DNA from: Triparma columacea | Lineage: Eukaryota > Sar > Bolidophyceae > Parmales > Triparmaceae | Direction of reading: 5' to 3' | DNA length: 64,000 bases | Assembly (NCBI GenBank): GCA_030267965.1 | Contig: BRYA01000059.1 | Location: 1 to 64,000 of the forward strand | Shown here: in pieces, positions 34,034-44,022 of the stretch | How the letters are laid out: each line of letters begins with the position of its first letter | Numbering within the stretch: the first letter of the stretch is position 1 | Made by a program: the position numbers and the translations under genes | Notes under the pieces: model-generated | Seen by the model: only the letters and a program-made list of their open reading frames with translations | Told to the model about the DNA's origin: nothing | Databases searched by the model: none

Positions 34034-35385
34034 ATGTCGTCGCTTTTCCTCGTCCTCATTGTCCACACACTTAGTAGTTCTCGAATCCACGCGTTCTCTC
34101 ATACATATCTTGTTCAGTGGCGAGGCGAAAAGGACTTCGCGTACAGCCCACGTGAATTCCGGGAAGCTGAGTTTCGGAATGCATTGCAAGCAGAGGATCT
34201 CAGTAGCAGTTCTCTCAAGTTTGAGTCGGTCATGGGGGATTCCGCTCAGCCGAATCAAACGAACCAGAACGATATCATTCAGTTGATGTCTACGGAAGTT
34301 TCTAAGATGAATGTAATAAATGGTGCATCGCGATGCGCCACAGTAAGAAATCTCTATGAGGTGCTTGGAGAGGGCGAATCTTATGAGTCTTGTGCTTCTG
34401 CGGCTTCAGAGAAGGATAGCTTTACAATGGACGAGCGAGCAGGGGCGAGTTGGGCGGTGAGGTGCCGCGATTATAGAAACGGTAGGGTTGGAAAGGCAGT
34501 TAATGTGGGGAAGACTTTTGAGCGGGAGGCAATAATTGGCATATCAAAAGTAACGGATCAATTGAGAGGTCCAGTGTCCCTGTCCACCCCTACAGTTTTA
34601 CTCTATGTTGCCATCTTTCCTGGTTCGAGGTACCTCCTTCTTCGTGAGCTTGGGCATGGGTTTCCTGATCTCCGCAAATTCGACCCGAATACCCGGCGGT
34701 GTATAACCTCCACGCCTCTAGAGCCAATAGCTGCCTTCGTTATGGCAAATTGTGCACGCGTGAGGCCTGGGAGTAGTGTGATCGACCTTTACGCTGGGTC
34801 ATGCGCCACCTTATTGGCAGCAGGGGGTCTTTGCAAAGACGTGAAGACGGTGGGTGTTGAGCGAGACAATGATTGGTTGGTCCCCTTTGAAAAAATTAGA
34901 GAAGGTGAGACAATCGCGTTTCTTGTAAACAGATATTAATCCAACCCTGCCCCTCCTTCGCCCCCTCAGATTTCACCATCCGAGATCTCCCCCCCCCTCA
35001 TCTGATCCGTGGCGATTCTCGAGACCCCAAAACGCTCCAAGAAGCATTAGACGCCAACAATGGGAATCCCTTTGACGTTATTATGGCGGATCCTCCCTAC
35101 GGAAAGCGGGAGAAAAAAGATACCAACGCTTCAGAACCACTGTTCGACATAGTTAATGCTTGCGTTACACTGCCCCTACTAAAGAAAAATGGACGCTTGG
35201 TCGTCTTCGTTCCTGTCGAAACGGAGCATCTGGACACACGGAGCTCCATGGAGGTGCTCGAGAGCCTTTGTGTGACAAAACCCCTCCTCATCTCAGCCAA
35301 GCTCCAACTTCGCGAGCTGTTATCTCAGCGCTTGAATGCCCACCTCTCTCGTCTTCTCCTTGTCTTCGAGCACGTATCTACGTAA
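34034..35385 (+). CDS. TRM11-like tRNA guanine-N2 methyltransferase, plastid signal
   Basis: Exons 34034-34904 and 34970-35385, 428 residues. The N-terminus (MSSLFLVLIVHTLSSSRIHA then FSHTYLVQW) is a signal peptide with a Phe at the likely cleavage point, as in stramenopile plastid proteins. The C-terminal half is a Rossmann methyltransferase: TSTPLEPIAAFVMANCARV, then VIDLYAGSC (SAM-binding), VGVERD, and the catalytic ADPPYG near 330, typical of N2-guanine or N6-adenine methylation. The order and motifs recall TRM11, which makes m2G10 in tRNA. The N-terminal THUMP-like region is hard to see. Plastid location is inferred; a cytosolic form is possible from an internal ATG. Confidence 0.8.
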
Positions 35386-35422
35386 ACTCAAATTTATTTA
35401 TCAAATTGTTTTCTTTATCGAT

Positions 35423-35441
35423 ATCTCTCTCTCTCTCTCTC
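35423..35441. repeat. (CT)n microsatellite
   Basis: Nine to ten CT units followed by a C-run, between the convergent TRM11-like and kinesin genes. Confidence 0.8.
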
Positions 35442-35478
35442 CCCCCCCTCCTCCCTCTCCCTGTCGACATCCCCTCGC

Positions 35479-38400
35479 CTACTTGTATTCTACCCTCCCA
35501 CCTCCCTGGTGCTCCTCCTTGGCCTCCGCATGGCCTCCATCCCTCTTCTTCCTCCTTCCTGCCGTGTTCGGTCTATCCTTCCTGCTTCCCCTCCTTTCCT
35601 TCTTCTTGCGGTTCCCATCGGCCCCGTCGTTCTCCCTGCCGGCGTTGGCGTCCTCTGGGTTGTAGTGAAGGTAGGGGTTTCCGAGGCTGCGAATGTGCGA
35701 GAAGCGAAGTTGGTTATGGTTAGAGAGCGTACACATTTTCTCTCCTCCCTATCCCCTCTCCTCACTCCGCCCCCCTCTCCCTCCTCACCTGTTCTCGACG
35801 GCGCTGAATTGAACCTCCTCATCGTTATCGTCCATAAGGCTCATGTTCAAGACGGGCGCAATGCGGCTCATCATGTCCGGGCCCTCGTAGTCCTGGGTGG
35901 TCCTCTCGCACATATCTAATTCCATGGTAAGCACGTTGTCATATTTGTACCTCGCGTTGGTGTCGTACTGCTTGCGGTGCCTCGAGTACTCGGTCTCGGG
36001 CCTCTTGAGACCGTTGGCTGACACGAACCTCTGGGGGCGGAGGGCGTTCCCGGTAATCTCGAGTCTGTGTGTGATGAGTGAAGCGAGTTGTGGAATTGGT
36101 AGTGATGGTGAGTAAGATGTCGGTAACAATTATGCCACGAATCGGCGTAAGCATCGTCGCCTACTGTCCTGTCATATCCTGTCATCATCATCATCTCCTA
36201 CCTTGGGATGACCCAGCACTCCTCCTCCTCCTGCCATACCGCCCTGCCCCCATTCTGAACGTCGTCAAAGTTCCTTGCGTCCTCGGGAGGCACAAAGTTG
36301 GAAATGATGAGCTCCTTGAGCTTGAGCTGGCGGCTAAGGTCCCTGATCGTCTCCAACATGTCGTTCTTCTCAGCCTGAAATTCCTCCGTAATGTCCCTGA
36401 CCTCATTCTTGCTTTGTTGATACTTGTTCCAGAGTTTCTTAAGCTTCTTAGTCTTGGCGTCAACTTCGTCCTGAAGACTCCCGAACTTCTCTTCCAACTC
36501 GAGATTCATCTCCTCCTGGTCCGCCATCTGCCTAGCTAGGGCGAGCTCTTTGTTCTTCCTCTCCGCTAGCTCCTGCTCCGCCTGCCTTAGCTCGGCCTCC
36601 TGCTTGGCCGCCTTGTTGGCAATTTCTCCACCGACCATTAGCTTTTCCTCCATGGCCTTCAGCTTATTCTGTAGCGCGAGGCGCTGGTTCTCCATGTCCA
36701 TGCGGGTCTTTGACTCCTTCTCCAATTTCTCTCTGAGGGCTTGTCTTTCCTCCTCGGTCTGGTTCTGCTGGTCGAGCAGGGCCTGCACGTCCTTGTTGGC
36801 CCTGGCCTGGATCTCCGCCTTTTCCTTGTCCATCTTCTCCTGCATCTCTCTCATGGCCTCCTGCGGAAGAAGGGGTTGCGTTAGTGTTTAGAATCGACAC
36901 ACGGGCCACTTCGCGCCACTTCGCGAACCCCCATGCTACTTCGCTCCTCGTTTTGTTCCCCGTCCATTCTCACCTCGCTGATGCCCCCCTTAATCTGACT
37001 GATTTCAACCTCCTTCCCGTCTAGCATAACCGTCCCCCCCCCCCCTCCGTCCATGCCCATGAGCTGGGCCTTGAGCCTCTGGATCTCGTCCTGGTACTCG
37101 CGGAGCATCGCGTCCTTGGGATCCTCGTTGATTTTGGGCTTGTTCTTGATGTTCTTGGCGCGGTTCGCGTATCTCAACGTGGAGACGGTCTCGTCGTAGT
37201 TGTACCCGGCGGGACCAGCATTGGCGCACATGAGGGTCTGCGATGAGCGTTCGTTAGCGGGTGAGAATCATCTCGCGGCAGCTTTGTTCCTTCGCCAATT
37301 CTCATACTCACCTTTGTGTTTCCTCCCAGACTGTCTTGCAAGATACGCGTGAGCTTGGAGTCTCGGTAGGGGATGTGCTGGGACTTGCCATCGATGAGGG
37401 CAGAAATGACGTTACCGAGGGCGGAAAGGGACAAATTAATCTTCGTGGCCTCCTTCAACCTATCTCCGGTGGCTCCCGTCTTGGACTGACGCTCCGAACC
37501 GGCAAGATCGACCAAGTTGAGCTTTCCGACGCGGATGTGCTCTCCTCTATCGTCCGAGCTACAGCATTCGATGACAATGGTGAAGACGGAGTGAGAACGG
37601 GACGACGCCTGGTTCATGAGGGTCTCTCCGACGCTCCTGTTCTTCTTTCCCGCCTGCATTACATGGTCAATCTCGGAGGTAGACTTGACGACGAATGATG
37701 TAAGGTCCTTCACGTAGACGCCCGAGTCCATGTTCTCCTTGAGCTCGAGCCTGCGGCGAGCGTGGCGAGTTACGGAAAGGTTAGGGACTGTAAGCGAGGA
37801 CTAGGCGATGTGCTTTGCCATTCGCTGCGTTTCTCCTCGCTCCTCACCTGTTCTTGGGGTCCTTGCTCAAAAGGTCCCTGATTTCCTCCTGGTAAATCTC
37901 GAAGTAAGAAGCCCTCACGAGGTACTTCTCGTTCTCCCCCAGCGCAACGTGGTCGAAGATATGCTGGAAAGCGTTGGGGATGATACCCCTCAACTCTGGA
38001 GGGTCAGGGTAACCCTCCATGGTATGGGTCTTACCCGCTCCGGTCTGACCGTACGCGAAGATGGTACCGTTGTAGCCCTCGAGCGCCGACTTGACGATGG
38101 GGGCCGCGCAGGTGTCGTAGATGTGCCGCTGCGTGGATTTGGAGGAGAAGACTGCATCGAAGGTGAAATTCTTGGGGGGCTCAGAGGCATCGTTACGGGG
38201 GTTGCGAACCTCGATGAGACCGCTGTCCTCGTAAACCTCGCAAACGGCTGTGGGAAAGGGGTGGATAGGGGAAAGAGGGACGGGTTGATGGGTTAGGGTT
38301 AGTAGGTCAAAGGAGGTTTGCGAAGGGGGGGGGGGGTTGTGAGGGAACCGTTTTGGGGAAAGCGGGATAAATAGGGGGGAGAGGAACCTCAAAGGTATGT

Positions 38401-38623
38401 GGGTAATAAAAAGGGGGGGGAAGTGCAGCGATAGGGATCTTGGCAGGAATGAAGGGTTACCAAATCCGAACCCCTCGACCATGTGGAAACCTCTTTTGAA
38501 ATTTTTTTGACTCCAGGACCTTCAAAACTCCCGCTACCCACCTTCATGGCCATCTTGGATCTCTTTTGAGCTCAGAGGGCGGATTCGCACCACCACCTTG
38601 ACGGTTTCCCCTGCTTTGCCCAT
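35479..38623 (-). CDS. Kinesin-2 motor subunit (KIF3/FLA10 type)
   Basis: Exons 38623-38542, 38247-37848, 37750-37312, 37237-36974, 36860-36202, 36064-35789, 35686-35479; 775 residues, all phases consistent. The N-terminal motor starts [14 protein letters not shown]. It has the P-loop [13 protein letters not shown] (about 93-105), switch [11 protein letters not shown] and switch [10 protein letters not shown] (about 240). The neck [18 protein letters not shown] is diagnostic of kinesin-2. A coiled-coil stalk (about 390-600) and a basic tail follow. Kinesin-2 drives anterograde intraflagellar transport as a heterotrimer. Exon 1 is only 82 bases and encodes the first beta strand; without it the motor would be truncated. 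Introns 2-6 are 74-137 bases and several share the CTCGC.../GCGAGCG end sequences. Confidence 0.95.
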
Positions 38624-38863
38624 CTCTAAAAATGGGACTGGTGAAAAGAGGTTGGAAGCAGAAGGGATGAAGGGACTGGGCAAGAATGATACGACAATTT
38701 AAGAGATTAATTATCCTCAGGTCGACATGCTCAAAACTTGATACCATTGCTTTCAATACTTTCCCCCAACTTTAAAGACGTATCGGTTCTAATAATTCCT
38801 CAACTATTTGTGTTTTAGATACTGAAATGTGATTTCTCAAAAAACCCTCGCCCCTGTCCTTAC

Positions 38864-40009
38864 TCACCCCCCCCCCCTCCCAACCGCAACCTTAAGAAGT
38901 TTAAAAATCAGATCCCCCGCAAGTCTCAGTGCCTTATAGTCAGTATAAACGATCCTCAGCGCTCCCACGACCTCCTGGTTCTTAAGTCCCGCGTAGCACC
39001 CTCTTAGTATCACCCCAGACCTGCCCTCAGACCTCACCCCTGCGTCCTCCCACATCTTAACCTGCTCGAGCATGGCTGTGAACTTCCTCTCCCTCTCCAT
39101 CTCCCTCTCACCCTCAACTACGCAGAGGTCCTTCGCCTCCCCCCCCGGACCCCCCCCCGCACACTCTTTGTCCCACGTCGAGAGTATCTCCTCGATCGTA
39201 ACGGTGCCGTCAGAATCGTCAATCGCCTCAATCAGCGCCTTCATAAACTCCTGAAATACCACGCCAGGTATATCCCCCTTCTCCCCCCTCCCTCCCTTAA
39301 ATGCGTTCCTAACACCCCTAGATTTCTTGTTCCCCCTTTTCCCATACTTATCAAGGAAGTCATCAACGTCGAAATCCTCACCGAATACCTCCAACATACC
39401 CTCACCCTTAACCTCAAGTTCCTCCCTACTAATCTCCCCGTCCTTATTAACATCAATACCTTCAAACACACCCATACCAGCCGCGATTTCTTCAGTACTA
39501 AGTGTCCGTCCAATAACCTCCCCAATACCCCTCGCTTGAAGCTCCATATCACTCCTGCTTTTATCAGCGGCTTTAGATAAGTAATTGAATATTAAATCAC
39601 CACCTAATCGAATCACGGACATATCTTCATACAGTGTTAGGAAGGCATTCACTACGGCGACGTCGTTAGATGCACTACGGGCACCTTTGAATAGGGTGAG
39701 CATACGAGGTGATGGTAGGAGGAGGAGATCTGCGTCGGTGTAGGATGATATTGAAGACATCTTTAAGAGGAACTTTTTAGATAAGGATGAAGTTGGGGGG
39801 GGGAGTGAGGGGGTGGAGGAGGATGAAGTTGATGGGGATGAGGAGGGAGGGTATGAAGACAAGGCAAGGGTCTTGTATCGGGGGGGGATGAATTGGTGAG
39901 GGGATTTTTGGGGTTTTAAAGGGTGTTGAAGGGGTAATTTGTAACATATGGTTTTATGAGATAAACAGTAGACCAGAAAAAGGGTGAATAACACCCGGAA
40001 ATAGATCAT
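38864..40009 (-). CDS. Secretory-pathway EF-hand protein with internal repeat
   Basis: Single exon, 381 residues, ATG at 40009. The N-terminus is a hydrophobic signal peptide (VLFTLFLVYCLS) followed by a Ser/Pro-rich stretch. That could be a plastid transit region, but the expected Phe is not clear. A canonical EF-hand (DVNKDGEISREEL) and a weaker one (DDSDGTVTIEEI) follow. A helical block occurs twice: VVNAFLTLYEDMSVIRLGGD near 120 and VVGALRIVYTDYKALRLAGD near the C-terminus, both followed by LIF and a basic helix. Probably a calcium sensor in the ER, plastid or secreted compartment. Role unknown. Confidence 0.75.
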   Translation of the reverse strand: MIYFRVLFTLFLVYCLSHKTICYKLPLQHPLKPQKSPHQFIPPRYKTLALSSYPPSSSPSTSSSSTPSLPPPTSSLSKKFLLKMSSISSYTDADLLLLPSPRMLTLFKGARSASNDVAVVNAFLTLYEDMSVIRLGGDLIFNYLSKAADKSRSDMELQARGIGEVIGRTLSTEEIAAGMGVFEGIDVNKDGEISREELEVKGEGMLEVFGEDFDVDDFLDKYGKRGNKKSRGVRNAFKGGRGEKGDIPGVVFQEFMKALIEAIDDSDGTVTIEEILSTWDKECAGGGPGGEAKDLCVVEGEREMERERKFTAMLEQVKMWEDAGVRSEGRSGVILRGCYAGLKNQEVVGALRIVYTDYKALRLAGDLIFKLLKVAVGRGGG

Positions 40010-40745
40010 GACTTGGAAACCTTGGTCAAAGATTTGATGAGGTTTTCCTGTTTTATTTCAATCCTCCCGTGGTTTGGTGCTTATTTTTGGAGCCTTAATT
40101 AGATTGTCATTGAATCTTTTGGTAAGATTAGGGTTAGTCTATATGTCGTAATACTATGATTGTAGATGCGTATGTGTCGTTTTAAAGTCGTTTAGGGTTA
40201 TTTTAGGCATATTTGGACATTGCCTCCATGAAGGAGTCTCGAAGAGGAGTACCAAATATAATCTCTCTATCATCCTTATATAACCATTTTTGTACATTTA
40301 TTGTTGTATTTATTGAATATATTGAGTATAAGTAGCTATATATTATCATAATATGACGTTAAATGAGATAAAATGAATCATCACAATACCATTTCACAAT
40401 TTCATTTATTCAGCACTCATTTATATCTCATTTACGTCTCATTTACGTCTCATTTACGTCACACTTAAACAACACGCTTTCAACAAACTCACAACACACT
40501 CATTATACTAAACCATTCATCCTCTCTCCCCTCTTTCTCTTCTCATTCTCTTCCTCCATCTCATCTCTCTCTCCATCTCCATCTCATTCTCTCATTTCTC
40601 CCTCCAACACAAACCTTTAACACAAAAACACTAACAACAACAGTCAAAACCTTCGTACTACAACAACAACAACCATATAAAGTCCCCTAATACCCCCTAA
40701 CATATCATCAATACACCCACAAATACACCCACAAATACAAACACA
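40010..40745. promoter_or_regulatory. Divergent promoter, EF-hand protein and Rpn9
   Basis: 736 bases between divergent ATGs; AT-rich in the middle (40250-40400), then pyrimidine- and CAA-rich toward Rpn9. It contains a four-copy 11-base tandem repeat at 40416-40459 whose last unit creates TTTACGTCA, a CRE/bZIP-like site. No ORF with coding character. Confidence 0.45.
40416..40459. repeat. 11-bp tandem repeat with bZIP-like core
   Basis: Units CTCATTTATAT, then CTCATTTACGT three times, the last followed by CAC. Each later unit holds an ACGT core. Its position, about 290 bases upstream of the Rpn9 ATG, would fit a regulatory repeat, but function is inferred. Confidence 0.75.
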
Positions 40746-42049
40746 ATGGCCGAGTATATAGAAGAATGCATGACATCCTACCCAGACCTAAAATCTCACT
40801 ACGAGACAATGCTCAACCTCTGCACCTCCAAGCTTTGGCACCAACTCACTGTCAAGCTCCTTTCCTTCACTTCTGACAAGGCCAACATGAGGGACTCAAA
40901 CCTTTCCTTCGTCAACCTCTTTGACAAGTTCGTGTCAACCTTCGAGGCCAAGCTTAACCAGCTCTCCCTAGCCAAGATCGCCACCAACGTCGCGGACAGC
41001 TACGGGGCGGACGACCTCCAGAGCAGGCAGAGCATGATAGAGGGCTTGCTAGAGAAGAGGGCCAGGCTAGGGGAGCAAGGTGAGAGAACCTTTTGTAGAG
41101 AGTAGAGGGAGGAGTAGAGGATGGACTAGAGGACACAAGTAACAACTTTCATGGACACAATCACAATTAACGATGATCAAGGCACACTAACGCAACCCCC
41201 CCCCCCCCCCCCCCACACCCACCAGCCTCCCTATACCTTGACATGTCCCTTTGTCAAACGCTGGTATCCCGCAACCTGGACCTCGCCCTCTGCAAGAAGT
41301 CCCTGGCCTCCTCCAAGGTGATCCTCGACACCCTGGAGGGAACCTCAGACACCTCCTGCCACTCCTCCTACTACAAGGCCGCGTCCATGTACCACAAGGT
41401 AGTCGGACCACCAGAGGCTTTCTACAAGTCCGCCCTTATGTACATCAGCTACACCGACGCGGGGACCCTATCCCCAGACGAGACCCAGGCCCTTGCCACG
41501 GACGTTTCCCTGGCGGCACTTACAGGGGAGGGGGTATACAACTTTGGGGAAGTCGTAGCTACGCCGATACTCGAAAGCTTGAAGGGGACGAAGGACGGGT
41601 GGCTCATGGACCTTATGCTGGCGTTCGCGAACGGGGACGTTAACACTTACAACGGTATCATGGCTAGGAGCAGCGGGGAAGTCAAGAAACACTCGGCGCT
41701 CTTCACCAGGCTGGAATTCGTCAACGAGAAGATCAAACTGCTGGCGCTTGTTAATATGGTGTTCGAGAGGAACGCGGGGGATAGGAACATATCGTTTAAG
41801 GAGATTGAAGCGAGGGCACAGGTGGAAGGGGATATGGTTGAGTGGCTTATTATGAAGGCGTTGAGTCTGGGACTTATTAAAGGACAGATGGACGAAATCG
41901 ATCAGCAGGTTACCGTCAGCTGGGTCATGCCGAGAGTTTTGGGGAAAGAACAGATTGAAGCATTGGGAGAAAGACTGGGGGAATGGGGGAAGAAAGTTGA
42001 CGAGATGAAACACTATATGGACGACCAGACTATCGAACTTTTTGAGTAA
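40746..42049 (+). CDS. RPN9: 26S proteasome regulatory subunit Rpn9 (PSMD13)
   Basis: Exons 40746-41079 and 41226-42049, 385 residues. It is a lid subunit of the 19S regulator of the 26S proteasome. The N-terminal helical repeats include YYKAASMYHKVVGPPEAFYK and ISYTDAGTLSPDE, characteristic of this subunit. The C-terminal PCI domain runs about 200-345 (ISFKEIEARAQVEGDMVEWL, MKALSLGLIKGQMDEIDQQV), where the winged helix binds other lid subunits. Length matches relatives. The 146-base intron has a run of about 18 C residues (41199-41214) before its acceptor. Confidence 0.95.
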
Positions 42050-42158
42050 GATTGCAAGAGAAGGTACGGGTTTGGGGTGGAAATTGGGAGAGAGAGGCTA
42101 TGATATAATGAAAACAACATATTCTTGGGTTGTTTGAAAAATCAAAACTCCCTTTAAT

Positions 42159-43723
42159 TCATCTACCCATTGCAGCCTTTGCAGCCGCCTCCCTCTGTTT
42201 GAACATTCTTTTAATGTCCTTCGGTACCGCCGCATCAAACTCCGCTGGGAATAGTAAGTTAGCATCCGCCGATATTTTCTTAAGTTCCTCCAGCTCTTTA
42301 TCAGTCGCGAATCTATCTCTCTCGAATAGTTTCGCGACATCCCTAGCTAACCCCGTGACCTGGTTAGGCTCACGGTCCGCGTATATACCGGAGAGGGAGG
42401 AGTTTATACCGAGAACGCACTTCTCGCGATCGGAGGTCAGCTTTTTTTGGAGGGCTAGCATGTTGGAACGGATTAACTTCCCGGTTATCGTGGAGGGATC
42501 CTGAGGGAATATACGGGTCGCGAACTGAGGAGTGAAGGGGTGGGGGGTGGGGGGGGGTGGGGGGTTAGCTGCTTAGTGGTTTGAGTTATCGCGCCATTAT
42601 CATAACAACAAAGCCCCCCACCACCCTCACCTGTATTACGAAATGAATGTCCTCCAAGTCCGGGCAGTCCTTCCTCCCCTCCTCCAGGTAGTTCTCCGGC
42701 TTGTACTCCGCGTAGATGGACTTCAGCCATCCCTCGATCTCCGTCGGGTCGTGGTTGTCGTAGTATATCGCGCTTATCTTAAGCTCCATGTCGGCGCTTA
42801 ACTTGACCATTTCGTTCTCACGAGTCAGAGTTACGTAGTCCTTCTTAAGCTTCGCAGCTTCCTTGGCAGCAACCTTCACCGCTAGAGCCTCCCACTTCTG
42901 TCTCCTCACAGCCGGACCGTCCGATGGGTTGGTTTGAAATATCTTCCTAAGCTCAACCGGGGAAGAGTACCTGGCAGGGAAGAGCCTGTCGGCGTTCCTT
43001 GCGCAGTTCCTCAGCTCCCCCATGTCGGGGAAGACCCCGCACACGGCCTTTACTAAGGCCTTCACCACGATTCCACCCTCTACCATGTCCGCGGTCTCTA
43101 GGTATTTAGCGGCGAGGAGGTTGTTTTCCATTTCGATCGCAATGTTCGTCCTCTTGTCCTTGACGTCCAAGTAAGCCAACAGCTCCTCAGTGTTCCCGCG
43201 GAAAGGGTCCAGCTCCTCGGACAGAGGGGTACCCCTAAGGTCGACGAGGAAAAGGTTCTTGAGCCTACCGATCTCCCGGGGCATAGTCGATACCATCGTG
43301 TCACGAATGTCGAGGACCTTGAGCTTCCTGCAGTGCTGGAGCTCAACGGGAACGCAAGTAAGGGGGTTACCGTTCAGCCAAAGGTTCTCGAGGTTTGTCA
43401 TGTACTGGATCTCGGGGGGGATCGAAGTTATGTTGTTGTAGCTAAGGTCGAGGCGGGTGATCATGTCCAAATTGAAAACTGCGGGTAGGGCCATGGTGTT
43501 GTTGTTGTAAGGGGTCAGGGTTAGTAAGTGAAGAGGTTTCTATCCAGGATTTACATTCTCCATTACAATCCACTCCCCTAACGTCCCTCCGCTCCCCACC
43601 GTCTTCAATCCCCACCCCCTCTCACTCACCAGGAACGGGAATCGAGTCCAAGCCCCTGTCATTTAAGTGCAAAATACGAGAGCGCTTCGCCTGCTCATAA
43701 AGAGGGGACGAAGAGAGAGCCAT
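42159..43723 (-). CDS. Leucine-rich repeat protein
   Basis: Exons 43723-43630, 43478-42631, 42524-42159; 435 residues. Leucine-rich repeats begin in exon 1 (ILHLNDRGLDSIPV) and continue through exon 2 (ITRLDLSYNNITSIPPEI, LENLWLNGNPLTCVP, LKVLDIRDTMVSTMP, LFLVDLRGTPL) to about residue 135. A helical C-terminus with two related segments follows (FPDMGELRNCARNADRLFPA and LFERDRFATDKELEELKKIS). The repeats are the short SDS22/Ras-suppressor type, which bind protein partners. Role unknown. An ATG within exon 2's acceptor (MALPAVF) would give a shorter but equally open frame; the spliced model restores the first repeat. Confidence 0.82.
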
Positions 43724-44022
43724 CTACGTAGCTCAAGCTATTCTGGGTACAGACGGAGGCAGTTGTTGCAGTGCAGTGTTCAAATTGGTGCCCTTGTTTA
43801 TGGGTGCTGTTTTTTTGCAAAGCTGTTGGGACTTGGCCAAGGCACCCTCTCCACCCACAAAGCCCAGACGCAGCCCCCACTCTCCGCTCTCCACCTGCAC
43901 CCCCTTCACTGTAATTTCCAAGCCATATCAGCCCCCTAAAGGTTATATAGACCCACAACAGCAACAACTCCTCTGCCCGAAGCTCGACCCCTTTCTCCCC
44001 ATCTCTCCCCCCCCCTCTCAAT
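43724..44022. promoter_or_regulatory. Divergent promoter, LRR protein and NPHP3-like ATPase
   Basis: 299 bases between divergent start codons; C-rich near the plus-strand start. No defined site recognised. Confidence 0.4.
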
